A DNA stretch of 64,000 nucleotides from Bartonella sp. DGB1 (GTDB lineage: Bacteria > Pseudomonadota > Alphaproteobacteria > Rhizobiales > Rhizobiaceae): contig NZ_CP166769.1 in the NCBI RefSeq assembly GCF_041345015.1, positions 1,178,001 to 1,242,000 on the forward strand, read 5' to 3'. A program made the position numbers and the translations under genes. The notes under the pieces are model-generated. The model searched no databases and was not told where the DNA came from. It saw only the letters and a program-made list of their open reading frames with translations. Below are positions 1 to 10,102 of the stretch, piece by piece (position 1 is the stretch's first letter; each line of letters starts with the position of its first letter).

Positions 1-1122
1 ATACTGAGCACTATTTTCTATCTAAAGTTGTTAATCTAAAACTAGAATTAGTCTATAAATTCTAAACTAGAAAATCTAAGTTGATAAGCTAAATATTTTC
101 TATAAATTTTAATATAAGAGGTCTCATTTATTGAGGCCTTTTATATTAAAATAAGATTGCTGTTATTAACCACTAATAATAAATATACCTAACACAGCAA
201 GTAAAAATTTCCCTATCTTTGCAACAACCATTAATAATATTACAATAAGTATAAAATTTCACCTTAATTTATAAAATTATCCTCTATTACAATTACACAA
301 ACTTTAACCAAAATAATAACATATCAAAAATACGCTTTAAAAAGTAATTCTGATAAACTAATTAAACTTTCTTAGTTGTATAATATTACGTTAAGATACA
401 TTGAGATAAAACGCATTATAGCAAATCCTAAAAAATTATTCATACCTTGCTAAGGTTGTTATAGTTACTTTTTGCTCTTTAGTTAAAGCCGCAATTAGGA
501 CAGCAGAACTAATGAAAAAAATAATAGATCTTTACATTTTAAAAATACTCAATGTAAAAATAAGATTAATCAAAAATTACTATATTTTAAAATATCCTAT
601 AAGCTGCCTATCTACTAAAATAGATTGTCTAAAGCTAATGCCTAGCTTTTTGTTTAAGCAAATACACAATAAAAACCAAACCAACAATTAATTTTATTTA
701 CTCTAATTTATCAAAATAAAATATTCAGACTCGATTGATTCTAAACTAACAAAAATATTTTATTAAAATATAGACTAAAGTTTATAACTATATTTTGTGC
801 TTAAAAGCATAGAAACTTATAAATTACAAATAAAAAAGCTACCTTTAGTAACACAAGAGAAACTAATGTTAAAAATTCCACTAATAGCTACAACCTTTAA
901 ATTTTATTCGTTAAAAACAAGCTATTATTATTTTGTCATTATTATGAAAATGCTTAAGCTACAGACAATATATTGAAATAAATCAACTACTATAAATGAT
1001 AAATTTCTAAATACATACAAAATCTTACCGCTGATTCCCAAACTCAAGAGCAAGTGAAAAGCTTATATAACAATCTAAAATATGCTGTAAATGATTGCTT
1101 TAATTATATTTTTTAAAAATAT
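1..1122. other. gene-empty AT-rich region
   Basis: No reading frame here resembles a gene I recognise. The sequence is extremely AT-rich and low in complexity. The longest ATG-started frame noticed is about 59 codons (512-691, plus strand), lysine/isoleucine/asparagine-rich as random AT-rich DNA would give. A hairpin at 111-147 probably ends whatever gene lies left of the window. The stretch may be decayed coding sequence, but I see no recognisable remnant. Confidence 0.6.
111..147. terminator. hairpin, probable terminator
   Basis: Two 16-nt arms (111-126 and 132-147) pair with only two G-T type mismatches around a five-base loop. The GC-rich core is AGGTCTCA / TGAGGCCT, and the outer stem is A/T only. 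It would work in either direction as an intrinsic terminator. The gene it would serve lies outside the window. Confidence 0.5.
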
Positions 1123-1205
1123 TGGTACGGATGGAGGGACTCGAACCCCCACGGTTTCCCGCCAGAACCTAAATCTGGTGCGTCTACCAATTTCGCCACA
1201 TCCGC
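1123..1205 (-). tRNA. tRNA-Leu (anticodon UAG)
   Basis: Read on the minus strand, the gene begins GCGGATG and ends CATCCGTACCA, so the CCA is encoded. The acceptor stem is complete with a G1-U72 wobble. The anticodon stem CCAGA/TCTGG encloses loop TTTAGGT, giving anticodon TAG for CUN leucine codons. A short class II variable arm (GGGAAACC) precedes the T arm with GGTTCGAGTCC. The length is 83 nt including CCA. It is transcribed away from the divergent trmFO. Confidence 0.95.
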
Positions 1206-1306
1206 AAATTAATTATTAGGTGTATAACATTTTAAATGTTATTTTAAAAGCTTTTTTTTAACTATAAAATAAATTTACACACAATAACTTAAGCTAAGGT
1301 AAAATA

Positions 1307-2704
1307 ATGTCTAACAAGGAATCCAATATACTACATATCATTGGAGCTGGATTAGCTGGTTCTGAAGCTGCAGCACAAGCTGCAAAAGCTGGTATTAACG
1401 TAATATTACATGAAATGCGACCCAAAGTAATGACACCAGCGCATAAAACTGAATCATTCGCTGAATTAGTCTGCTCAAATTCTTTTCGGAGCGATGATTC
1501 TGAAAATAATGCGGTAGGATTATTACATGAAGAATTACGCAAAGCTAACTCTATAATTATGCAAACAGCTGATAAATGTAAAGTACCAGCCGGAACTGCG
1601 TTAGCGGTAGATAGAGAAAATTTTTCTAAATTAATTACCGAACAATTAAAAGCAATGCCTAACGTAACTATCGTTAATGAAGAAATTACGCAAATACCAG
1701 AAGACTGGAAAAATGTAATAATCGCGACTGGACCGTTAACGTCACCAGCACTAGCAGAACAAATACAAAATGTAGCAGGTGCAAATTCTTTAGCCTTTTT
1801 TGACGCAATCGCTCCTATAATATACTACAACAGCTTAGACATGGATATATGTTGGTTTCAATCTAGATACGATAAAAAAGGTACAAATGGAACCGGAAAA
1901 GATTATATAAACTGTCCTCTAGATAAAAATGATTATAATAATTTTATCGATGCTTTATTAGAAAGTGAAACAGTTGATTTCCACCAATGGGAAGAAACAC
2001 CCTATTTCGATGGTTGCCTTCCAATAGAAGAAATGGCGAAACGTGGTAGAGAAACCTTAAGACATGGTCCGATGAAACCAAGAGGATTAACTAACGCACA
2101 TCAACCAGATATAAAACCATATGCTGTGCTACAATTACGACAAGATAACGCCTTAGGAACCCTATATAATATGGTAGGATTTCAAACAAAATTAAAATAT
2201 AAAGAACAAACTAAAATATTTCGCCAAATACCAGGTTTAGAAAAAGCAGAATTTGCTCGCTTAGGAGGTTTACATCGCAATAGTTATTTAAATTCTCCAC
2301 TACTATTAAATCAAACATTACAATTAAAAAATAACATTAATTGGCGTTTTGCTGGACAAATCACCGGCTGTGAAGGCTATGTAGAATCTACTACAATTGG
2401 CTGGTTAGCAGCATATTTTGCTATCGCTAATATCTATAATAAAAAGATAACTTTACCACCAATAACATCAGCTTTTGGAGCATTACTTAACCATATAACT
2501 AAAGGTCATCTAATAGATAATAGTGAGGGAAAAAGATCGTTTCAACCAATGAATATTAATTTCGGATTATTTCCAGAAATAGAATTGCTAACTGGAACAG
2601 AAAAAAAATTAAAAGGAAAAGAAAAAAATATTCAAAAAAGACAATTGATAACTACAAGAGCAAAAGAAGATTTTACTAAGTGGTTAAATGATATAAAGTT
2701 ATAA
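1307..2704 (+). CDS. trmFO: methylenetetrahydrofolate--tRNA-(uracil54-C5)-methyltransferase TrmFO
   Basis: This folate/FAD-dependent enzyme makes ribothymidine at U54 of the tRNA T-loop. The protein has 465 residues, a usual family length. An N-terminal FAD-binding Rossmann motif ([12 protein letters not shown]) is followed by the [10 protein letters not shown] segment with the N-terminal conserved cysteine, and [13 protein letters not shown] carries the second. The ATG follows a TAAGGT ribosome-binding site. The gene stands alone, divergent from tRNA-Leu and convergent with hup, sharing a bidirectional terminator. Confidence 0.95.
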   Translation: MSNKESNILHIIGAGLAGSEAAAQAAKAGINVILHEMRPKVMTPAHKTESFAELVCSNSFRSDDSENNAVGLLHEELRKANSIIMQTADKCKVPAGTALAVDRENFSKLITEQLKAMPNVTIVNEEITQIPEDWKNVIIATGPLTSPALAEQIQNVAGANSLAFFDAIAPIIYYNSLDMDICWFQSRYDKKGTNGTGKDYINCPLDKNDYNNFIDALLESETVDFHQWEETPYFDGCLPIEEMAKRGRETLRHGPMKPRGLTNAHQPDIKPYAVLQLRQDNALGTLYNMVGFQTKLKYKEQTKIFRQIPGLEKAEFARLGGLHRNSYLNSPLLLNQTLQLKNNINWRFAGQITGCEGYVESTTIGWLAAYFAIANIYNKKITLPPITSAFGALLNHITKGHLIDNSEGKRSFQPMNINFGLFPEIELLTGTEKKLKGKEKNIQKRQLITTRAKEDFTKWLNDIKL

Positions 2705-2734
2705 AAAAAAGCCTGCATTACTGCAGGCTTTTTT
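2705..2734. terminator. bidirectional intrinsic terminator
   Basis: Arms GCCTGCA (2711-2717) and TGCAGGC (2722-2728) are flanked by an A-run on the left and a T-run on the right. The hairpin therefore has a U-tract in both directions and ends both trmFO (plus) and hup (minus). Confidence 0.9.
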
Positions 2735-2749
2735 AAATATTAAAGATAA

Positions 2750-3025
2750 TTATTTTTGCACGGCATCTTTTAAGTTTTTGCCAGCAGAAAAGCGCGGTAC
2801 GCGACGAGCAGGAATAACAATCTCTGCTCCTGTCGCAGGATTTCTTCCTTTAGATTCAGCGCGATCTGAAACACTAAAATTACCAAACCCAGGGATTCTA
2901 ATATCTTCACCTTTTGCTAACGCAGAAGTGATACAAGCTAAAACTACATCTACAGCTTTAGTTGCTTCAGTTTTAGATAAACCACCTTCTTCAGCGACAA
3001 AATTCACAAATTCTGTTTTATTCAT
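2750..3025 (-). CDS. hup: DNA-binding protein HU
   Basis: This 91-residue histone-like protein compacts and bends DNA in the nucleoid. The whole HU/IHF fold is present: N-terminal helices (MNKTEFVNFVAEEGGLSKTE), the GFGNFSV signature and the beta-arm GRNPATGAEIVIPARRVPRF with its intercalating proline. The ATG is preceded by AAAGGAAC. It lies downstream of lon in the same orientation, an order common in alphaproteobacteria, with 134 nt between them that could hold its own promoter. The plus-strand frame across it is a shadow. Confidence 0.95.
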   Translation of the reverse strand: MNKTEFVNFVAEEGGLSKTEATKAVDVVLACITSALAKGEDIRIPGFGNFSVSDRAESKGRNPATGAEIVIPARRVPRFSAGKNLKDAVQK

Positions 3026-3159
3026 TAATAGTTCCTTTCTTACATATAATAACTATAATGTACATATACCTTAATATCTTTATAAATTATTAGACAATAG
3101 TCCAACCAATTTTTTTTCAAAAACAACATATAATTCACAGAAAAACACCAATAATCAAC

Positions 3160-5595
3160 CTAATGCGCAGTAGTAGAGGTAGCTAGATCATCATCAATCG
3201 GAAAAATAATTTCATTATCTGGAATTATTAATTCATTTTCATCTAATTTCAAAGCATGATATTTACGTGTTAAAGCATGATCTAAAACCTCAGATGCATT
3301 AGACACAGGTATAATTTCTAAACTATTTTTTACCTTAGCTGGAATTTCACTTAAATCTTTTAAATTATCGTATGGAATTAAAACTTTCTTTATTCCACCT
3401 CTAACAGCAGCTAATAATTTTTCTTTGAGTCCTCCTATAGGTAATATTCTACCTCTTAAAGTAATCTCACCGGTCATAGCAACATCTTTATTAATTGGTA
3501 TTCCTGTTAAAATAGATACAATAACTGTCATCATCGCAACCCCCGCAGAAGGACCATCCTTAGGAATCGCACCTTCAGGAACATGCATGTGAATATCATA
3601 TTTATAAAAATCTTTCGGATGAATACCAAAATCTAAACAACGTGATCTAACATAGGAATTAGCCGCAAAAATAGATTCTTTCATCACTTCCTTTAAATTT
3701 CCTGTTACAGTCATACGACCTTTACCCGCAACAGAAACACCCTCAATAGTTAATAATTCGCCACCGACTTGTGTCCAAGCCAAACCAGTAACTATACCTA
3801 CTAAATCAGCTTTTTCTATCTGACCAAATAAATAACGTTTTGGACCTAAGAAATCCGCTAATTTTTTATCTGTGATATTAATTGATTTCTTTTTATGTTG
3901 TAAAATTTCAGTCAAAGACTTACGTACAATTTTCATAATTTCTCTTTGTAAATTACGTACACCAGCCTCTTTAGTATAATCTTGCACTATTTTTTCCATA
4001 ATATGATCTTCTAAAGATAATTCACCTTTTTTTAGACCATGATCACTTATAGCTTTAGGTAACAAATACCTATTAGCTATTTCAATTTTTTCATCTTCAG
4101 TATATCCTGATAACCTAACAATTTCCATTCTATCCAATAAAGCAGGAGGAATATCTAAAGTATTAGCCGTCGTAATAAACATAACATTAGATAAATCATA
4201 TTCCACTTCTAAATAATGATCTACAAAAGTAGAATTTTGTGCTGGATCTAACACCTCTAACAAAGCAGAAGCTGGATCACCTCTAAAATCCTGCCCCATT
4301 TTATCTATTTCATCTAATAAAATAAGTGGATTATTAGTAGCAGCCTTCTTCATTACTTGTATGATTTTACCAGGCATAGCACCAATATAAGTACGTCTAT
4401 GCCCTCTAATTTCAGACTCATCTCTTACACCACCTAAAGCTATACGTGCAAAGCTCCTACCGGTCGCTTTAGCTATAGATGCAGCTAAAGAAGTTTTTCC
4501 TACTCCAGGAGGACCCACAAAACATAAAATAGGTCCTTTTAATTTTTTTGCTCTTGCCTGTACTGATAAATATTCTAAAATTCTTTGCTTAACTTCTTCT
4601 AAGCCGTAATGTTCAGCATCTAAAATTTTAGCAGCAACAGTAAGATCTTTTTTAATTTTACTCTTTACATTCCAAGGTACATTTAATAACCAATCTAAAT
4701 AATTACGTACCACCGCCGCCTCAGCTGACATAGCTGACATATTCTTTAATTTTTTAATTTCTGCGTTAGCTTTATTTTTAGCTTCTTCACTTAAATTAAC
4801 AGTAGCAATTTGTTTTTTTAAAGCTGAAATTTCATCTTCAGTGTCATCACCATTGTTCAACTCTTTTTGAATTGCTTTCATTTGCTCATTAAGATAATAT
4901 TCTCGTTGTGTTTTTTCCATTTGGTTTTTAACACGCGAACGAATTTTTTTCTCCATATGCAAAATTGATATTTCATTTTGCATTACCTCTAAGATACGCT
5001 CAAACCTAACTAATAAATCAATAGTAGAAAGTAACTCTTGTTTTTCTGACAATTTTATTTGCAAATAAGAAGCTATAGTATCAGCTAATTTATCATAGTC
5101 ATCGATATTATTTAAACCATCTATTACTTCTACGGAAATTTTTTTATTCAATTGTACATATTCAGCAAAGTCATTAATAACTGCTCTAGACAAAGCTTCT
5201 AACTGCACAAAATTTTCTACAGGGGTTTTAATAATTTCTACTTTTGCTTTATAATATGGTCCATCAGCATTGAAAGAATCTAATTTAGCCCTACCTAATC
5301 CCTCAACTAAAACTTTAACGGTTCCATCCGGCAATTTTAACATTTGCAAGACATTAGCTAAAGTGCCATATTCGTATAAATCATCTATTGTTGGAGTATC
5401 TTCTAAAGAATCTTTTTGCGCAACCAGAAATATTTTCTGATCGTTATGCATAATTTCTTCTAACGCTGCGATAGATTTTTTTCTACCGACGAATAAAGGA
5501 GATATCATATTAGGAAAAACAACAATATCGCGCAAAGGTAGCATTGGATAAATATATTCTTCCTGTATAGAACAATCTAAGTTATTTTCTTCCAT
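3160..5595 (-). CDS. lon: ATP-dependent endopeptidase Lon
   Basis: Lon degrades misfolded and regulatory proteins in the cytoplasm. The N-terminal substrate-binding LON domain (about residues 15-210) is followed by a coiled-coil part, an AAA+ module with Walker A GPPGVGKTS and Walker B ILLDEIDKM, and a C-terminal protease domain with serine in DGPSAGVAMM and lysine in GGLKEKLLAA. An upstream GTG at 5637 would add 14 residues. I prefer the ATG at 5595 because AGAAAGGTAG lies just before it. At 811 residues it has the normal length. It lies in a clpP-clpX-lon-hup cluster. Confidence 0.96.
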   Translation of the reverse strand: MEENNLDCSIQEEYIYPMLPLRDIVVFPNMISPLFVGRKKSIAALEEIMHNDQKIFLVAQKDSLEDTPTIDDLYEYGTLANVLQMLKLPDGTVKVLVEGLGRAKLDSFNADGPYYKAKVEIIKTPVENFVQLEALSRAVINDFAEYVQLNKKISVEVIDGLNNIDDYDKLADTIASYLQIKLSEKQELLSTIDLLVRFERILEVMQNEISILHMEKKIRSRVKNQMEKTQREYYLNEQMKAIQKELNNGDDTEDEISALKKQIATVNLSEEAKNKANAEIKKLKNMSAMSAEAAVVRNYLDWLLNVPWNVKSKIKKDLTVAAKILDAEHYGLEEVKQRILEYLSVQARAKKLKGPILCFVGPPGVGKTSLAASIAKATGRSFARIALGGVRDESEIRGHRRTYIGAMPGKIIQVMKKAATNNPLILLDEIDKMGQDFRGDPASALLEVLDPAQNSTFVDHYLEVEYDLSNVMFITTANTLDIPPALLDRMEIVRLSGYTEDEKIEIANRYLLPKAISDHGLKKGELSLEDHIMEKIVQDYTKEAGVRNLQREIMKIVRKSLTEILQHKKKSINITDKKLADFLGPKRYLFGQIEKADLVGIVTGLAWTQVGGELLTIEGVSVAGKGRMTVTGNLKEVMKESIFAANSYVRSRCLDFGIHPKDFYKYDIHMHVPEGAIPKDGPSAGVAMMTVIVSILTGIPINKDVAMTGEITLRGRILPIGGLKEKLLAAVRGGIKKVLIPYDNLKDLSEIPAKVKNSLEIIPVSNASEVLDHALTRKYHALKLDENELIIPDNEIIFPIDDDLATSTTAH

Positions 5596-5672
5596 AATAC
5601 TACCTTTCTTATCTAAATTAAGGCGATTAATAATCACAGCTACACAATATATAAATATTAATGTTAAATTAT

Positions 5673-7001
5673 TTAAGTACCTGTTTTCAATTTTTTAACG
5701 GCAGAAATTTTTGATTTATTTTTTGTCACATTCACACTGTCAATAGTTTCAAGTGAAACCTTCGCTTTTTTATAAACGTATGTAGGTTTTTCTTCACCTT
5801 CTACCACGGCTTTTGATACAATAATTTCTACCACATTTTCTAAGTTTGGTAATTCAAACATTGTATCTAACAATATTTTCTCTAATATAGAACGTAATCC
5901 TCTGGCTCCAGTCTTTCTTTCCAAAGCCTTTTTAGCTATAGCAAATAGAGCATCTTCTTCGAAAGTTAAATTAATATTCTCCATATTAAATAATTTTTGA
6001 TATTGTTTCACCAAAGCATTCTTAGGTTTAGATAATATAGCAACTAAAGTATCTAAATCTAAATCATCTAAAGTTGCTACTATTGGCAATCTACCAATAA
6101 ATTCTGGAATAAGACCAAATTTAGTTAAATCTTCAGGCTCTATATCTCTAAAAATATCTCCTAATCTTCTATCTTCTGGTGATTGTACGTTAGCACTAAA
6201 ACCAATAGATGATGGATAACCTCTAGCAGAAATAAATTTTTCAAGACCAGCAAAAGCTCCGCCACAAATAAATAATATATTAGTAGTATCTACTTGCACA
6301 AATTCCTGTTGCGGATGTTTTCTTCCACCTTGCGGAGGCACAGAAGCAACAGTACCTTCCATTATCTTAAGCAAAGCTTGCTGTACACCCTCACCTGAAA
6401 CATCTCTAGTTATAGAAGGATTTTCGGCTTTACGAGTAATTTTATCTACTTCATCAATGTAAATTATACCTTTTTGAGCTCTTTCTACATTATAATCAGC
6501 AGCCTGTAACAATTTTAAAATAATATTTTCGACATCTTCCCCTACATAACCAGCCTCAGTTAAAGTAGTAGCATCAGCCATAGTAAAAGGAACATCAATG
6601 ATACGTGCTAAAGTTTGCGCCAGGTACGTTTTACCCGATCCTGTAGGTCCAACTAACAGAATATTAGATTTAGCTAACTCTACATCTTGATTCTTGTCAG
6701 TACAGCTATTAGCTAATCTTTTATAGTGATTATGAACAGCGACCGCTAAAACTTTTTTAGCATAGCTTTGACCTATAACATAATCATCTAATACGGCGAC
6801 AATTTCCTTAGGCGTAGGGAGACCTTCCTGAGTCTTTTCTTTATTTATTTGCAATTCTTCACGCATGATATCTGTACATAGCTCAATACATTCATCGCAA
6901 ATAAAGACTGTTGGTCCGGCTATTAATTTACGGACTTCTGACTCACTTTTTCCGCAAAAGGAACAATAGAGTTTATCTTTATCTTTTCCATTTTTGCTCA
7001 T
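5673..7001 (-). CDS. clpX: ATP-dependent Clp protease ATPase subunit ClpX
   Basis: ClpX unfolds substrates and feeds them to ClpP. The N-terminal C4 zinc-binding domain (CSFCGK...CDECIELC) is followed by AAA+ motifs GPTGSGKT and [10 protein letters not shown] and the pore and ClpP-docking region. It has 442 residues, slightly longer than the usual 420-425, because of a basic C-terminal tail after about residue 410. It lies directly downstream of clpP, so peptidase and unfoldase are probably co-transcribed. Confidence 0.96.
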   Translation of the reverse strand: MSKNGKDKDKLYCSFCGKSESEVRKLIAGPTVFICDECIELCTDIMREELQINKEKTQEGLPTPKEIVAVLDDYVIGQSYAKKVLAVAVHNHYKRLANSCTDKNQDVELAKSNILLVGPTGSGKTYLAQTLARIIDVPFTMADATTLTEAGYVGEDVENIILKLLQAADYNVERAQKGIIYIDEVDKITRKAENPSITRDVSGEGVQQALLKIMEGTVASVPPQGGRKHPQQEFVQVDTTNILFICGGAFAGLEKFISARGYPSSIGFSANVQSPEDRRLGDIFRDIEPEDLTKFGLIPEFIGRLPIVATLDDLDLDTLVAILSKPKNALVKQYQKLFNMENINLTFEEDALFAIAKKALERKTGARGLRSILEKILLDTMFELPNLENVVEIIVSKAVVEGEEKPTYVYKKAKVSLETIDSVNVTKNKSKISAVKKLKTGT

Positions 7002-7091
7002 TTATTTGTCCTTTTCCTAATTACAACCCTATAATATACCTTGAATTAATATTAATTGATACTAAAATATCAATTAAGGCATTAATTACAT

Positions 7092-7727
7092 CTATATTGT
7101 TGTATTTTCAGTCACCAGTTGAGGTCTTTTAGTTAATATTTCATCAATTAGACCGAAAGATTTTGCTTCCTCAGCAGTCATAAAATGATCTCTATCAAGA
7201 GTTTTTTCTATAATTTCATAAGATTGCCCAGTATGATGTACATATGTTTCATTAAGGCGTTTCTTTAATTTCAAAATATCTTGAGCATGCCGTTCAATAT
7301 CAGAAGCCTGACCTTGAAAACCACCAGAAGGTTGATGAACCATAATTCTAGCATTTGGTAAACAATATCTTTTCCCTGGCGCACCCGCACATAACAAAAG
7401 AGACCCCATAGAGGCTGCCTGCCCCATACATAATGTAGTTACTTCTGGACGAATAAATTGCATAGTATCATAAATTGCCATACCAGCGGTTACAACGCCA
7501 CCAGGAGAATTAATATATAAAGAAATTTCTTTTTTAGGATTCTCAGCTTCAAGAAATAACAATTGAGCACAAACCACAACTGCCATATTATCTTCAACTG
7601 GACCATTAACAAATATAATTCTCTCTTTTAGCAAGCGTGAAAAAATATCATAAGATCTCTCTCCATTAGCACTACGTTCAACGACCATAGGGACTAATGT
7701 CATTGCTGTTTCTATCATTTTATTCAT
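7092..7727 (-). CDS. clpP: ATP-dependent Clp protease proteolytic subunit ClpP
   Basis: This is the serine peptidase core of the ClpXP/ClpAP complexes. Catalytic serine is in GQAASMGS, histidine in IMVHQPSGG, and the aspartate follows in the [11 protein letters not shown] region. The 211 residues are typical. The start ATG follows TAGGAA. It is the first gene of the clpP-clpX-lon-hup run. Confidence 0.96.
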   Translation of the reverse strand: MNKMIETAMTLVPMVVERSANGERSYDIFSRLLKERIIFVNGPVEDNMAVVVCAQLLFLEAENPKKEISLYINSPGGVVTAGMAIYDTMQFIRPEVTTLCMGQAASMGSLLLCAGAPGKRYCLPNARIMVHQPSGGFQGQASDIERHAQDILKLKKRLNETYVHHTGQSYEIIEKTLDRDHFMTAEEAKSFGLIDEILTKRPQLVTENTTI

Positions 7728-7883
7728 TTTAAATTCCTAAAGAAAAACATTGTTAACATTATCTGTTTTACAGAGTACACCATATATATGGAATTTATTA
7801 ACGATTCCACAACAAGTTTTTCTTACATATATCAAAAGATTTTGATTATACTAACATAATTTTATCTAAATTAAAAGATTTTA

Positions 7884-7919
7884 TACTAATCAGTTATTAG
7901 TATTAATAACTGATTAGTA
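7884..7919. terminator. perfect 16-bp hairpin downstream of the POT gene
   Basis: Positions 7884-7899 and 7904-7919 are exact reverse complements around the loop GTAT. The hairpin begins 11 nt past the stop codon of the minus-strand POT transporter and is followed on that strand by A/T-rich sequence with a weak U-tract. It probably ends or stabilises that transcript before clpP. Confidence 0.6.
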
Positions 7920-7929
7920 ATCAAAAAGC

Positions 7930-9462
7930 TTAACCTTTTTTAATTAATCTATTGATCGGAATCGCAACTAAGATCAATATTATAGCACAAACTACTAAGG
8001 CGACTACAACTGATCCAAATAAATTAGGTAGATCATTTATAGAATCAGCATGTACATTTCCACCTATTAATCCTGCTATTACATTACCTAAAGCGCTACC
8101 GCCAAACCATAAGCCCATCATTTGACTTTTCATTGAAGACGGCGCTAACTCAGACATTGCTGATAAACCAATAGGACTTAGTAACAACTCTCCACATGTC
8201 AGTAAAAACAAGCTAACTACTATCCACAACAAGGAAACCGAAGCTCCTGAAGAGATCACTTGCAGCGCTGCAAACAACATAACAGTGAAACCTAATGCTC
8301 CACAAATTAAAGCAGCAACAAATTTAGCAGTAAAACTAAAATTCACATTGCGACGCTCTAAAGCAAACCAAATATAAGCAAATAAAGGAGCTAAACTAAT
8401 CACAAACAATGAATTTATCGATTGAATCCAGCCCACCGGCACAGTAAAACCAAAATAAACTAAATTCGTATAATGTTCTGCAAATAAATTATAAGAAGTT
8501 GGTTGCTGTTCGAAAGCGGCCCAAAAACACGCTGCAGTAACTAATAAGGCCAAACATAGCCATAGTTTTTTTCTTTCCATAGATGTTAATTTACCAAAGA
8601 TCATAATTGTGAAAAAATAAACTAAGATAAATACACCTGTTAAGACTGCTAACCAACTAGCTACTAAAACTGGATTAAATGTAAAATAACCAGTATCTAA
8701 TAAATACACATAAACTATGAATGCTAACGTTAGCCCGGTTAATATAGGCGCCACTAAAGGAGAATAATTTTTTGGACGTCCCCAGAATTCATCTCCTTTA
8801 AGGATTTTATTATACCGCTCGATGTATGGAATCGCAAAAACTCTAAAAATTATTAAAGCTATTAGCATACCAAGACCACCAATACCAAATCCAATATGCC
8901 ATTGATTACGAGCCGCAAACCATCCGGTTAGCAAGGGCGCAATAAATGCTCCTAGATTAATACCCATGTAAAAAATTGAAAATCCTGCATCTCTACGAGA
9001 GTCACCTTCTTTATATAAGGAACCAACCATAACACTAATACATGTCTTAAATAAACCAGACCCCAAACAGATCAACACTAAGCCAATGTAAAACATCCTA
9101 GTACCGGCTATACCCATCAAAGCAATAGATAAATGACCAAAAGCCATTAGAACACTACCATACCATATAGCTCTACGTTGCCCCAACCAATTATCAGCTA
9201 ACCAACCACCAGGCAAAGCCACTAAATAAACCGAACCAGCAAAAATACCGATTATAGCTCCAGCAGAATGTGCATCTAGTCCTAAACCGCCGTTACGAAT
9301 TAAAGCAGTCATAAAAAGAACTAGAATAGCCCGAATACCATAAAAAGAGAAACGCTCCCAAAATTCAGTAAAAAATAGAGGTCTTAATGGACGGGGGTGC
9401 CCCATAAAACCATTTACCTCACGATTATAATTTACATCTTTTGTATTATCTATAGGATTCAC
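7930..9462 (-). CDS. POT/PTR family proton-dependent oligopeptide transporter
   Basis: This MFS-type permease of the proton-coupled di-/tripeptide symporter (POT) family has 510 residues and about 14 hydrophobic segments. The family signature ExxER is visible near the N-terminus (TEFWERFSFYG), and the helix 4-5 region reads GSGLFKT...FSIFYMGINLGAF. The start is a GTG at 9462, chosen because AGGAGA lies about 8 nt upstream. Peptide import fits an organism that takes nitrogen from a host. It is divergent from rirA with two imperfect direct repeats between them. The precise substrate cannot be read from sequence. Confidence 0.9.
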   Translation of the reverse strand: MNPIDNTKDVNYNREVNGFMGHPRPLRPLFFTEFWERFSFYGIRAILVLFMTALIRNGGLGLDAHSAGAIIGIFAGSVYLVALPGGWLADNWLGQRRAIWYGSVLMAFGHLSIALMGIAGTRMFYIGLVLICLGSGLFKTCISVMVGSLYKEGDSRRDAGFSIFYMGINLGAFIAPLLTGWFAARNQWHIGFGIGGLGMLIALIIFRVFAIPYIERYNKILKGDEFWGRPKNYSPLVAPILTGLTLAFIVYVYLLDTGYFTFNPVLVASWLAVLTGVFILVYFFTIMIFGKLTSMERKKLWLCLALLVTAACFWAAFEQQPTSYNLFAEHYTNLVYFGFTVPVGWIQSINSLFVISLAPLFAYIWFALERRNVNFSFTAKFVAALICGALGFTVMLFAALQVISSGASVSLLWIVVSLFLLTCGELLLSPIGLSAMSELAPSSMKSQMMGLWFGGSALGNVIAGLIGGNVHADSINDLPNLFGSVVVALVVCAIILILVAIPINRLIKKG

Positions 9463-9512
9463 AGTAAAATCTCCTAACTATTTCTATTAAAATATTTAAG
9501 AGTATAAACATT

Positions 9513-9589
9513 TTTTATATAAATGCAAACGCAAATAAGAGTTAACTAATTTTATATAAATGTAAACACAAATAAAAGTAAGTTAATAA
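9513..9589. repeat. imperfect tandem direct repeat in the POT/rirA divergent region
   Basis: Two adjacent copies (9513-9549 and 9550-9589) start with TTTTATATAAATG and agree at 27 of the first 30 bases; all three differences are transitions. They lie between the divergent starts of the POT transporter and rirA, so they could be regulator sites. They do not obviously match a known iron-responsive operator. Confidence 0.6.
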
Positions 9590-9652
9590 AATAATACTAG
9601 AAATTTAAACTAAAAATATTTAGAATACGCTGATTATTAATGAGGCAAAAAA

Positions 9653-10102
9653 ATGAGGCTAACAAAACAAACTAATTATGCTATACGAATTCTTATGTAT
9701 TGTGCAACTAACAATGAATCATTAAGCCGAATTTCTGAAATAGCTAAATCATATTCTACTTCAGAACTTTTTATGTTTAAAATATTACCCCCTTTAGTAG
9801 AACATGGATTTATAAAAACTACACGAGGAAGAAATGGTGGCATAACCTTAGCTAAAGCACCAAATAAAATTACTTTAGCAGATGTTATTAAAGTAACAGA
9901 AGAAAATTTTGCTTTATCCGAATGTTTAGCAACAGAAGAGATGGATTGCCCGCTAATAAATTCATGTGGTTTAAAACAAGCACTGTCCACTGCACTTAAT
10001 GCCTTTTTTGATAGTTTAAATAAGGTAACTCTTGCTGACTTAATAGACAAAAAATATAATCTAAAAAAACGACTCAAAATATGTAATAATGATAATGAAT
10101 AA
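9653..10102 (+). CDS. rirA: Rrf2-family iron-sulfur regulator RirA
   Basis: RirA is the Fe-S dependent iron-response repressor of Rhizobiales. The 149-residue protein begins MRLTKQTNYAIRILMYCA, a winged-helix start typical of RirA, and has the recognition part TRGRNGGITLAK. Three cysteines at 91, 99 and 105 (SECLATEEMDCP...SCGLK) match the RirA cluster ligands rather than the IscR spacing. It follows GAGGC at the ribosome-binding site. Its 3' end overlaps ispDF by 14 nt, so the two are probably co-translated. NsrR or IscR is the alternative but fits less well. Confidence 0.82.
   Translation: MRLTKQTNYAIRILMYCATNNESLSRISEIAKSYSTSELFMFKILPPLVEHGFIKTTRGRNGGITLAKAPNKITLADVIKVTEENFALSECLATEEMDCPLINSCGLKQALSTALNAFFDSLNKVTLADLIDKKYNLKKRLKICNNDNE

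Noticed and set aside
512-691. 59-codon plus-strand frame in the left gene-empty region
   Set aside because: No convincing ribosome-binding site, biased Lys/Ile/Asn composition as expected from random AT-rich DNA, and no family resemblance.
2778-3074. 98-codon plus-strand frame across hup
   Set aside because: Antisense shadow of the unmistakable HU protein.
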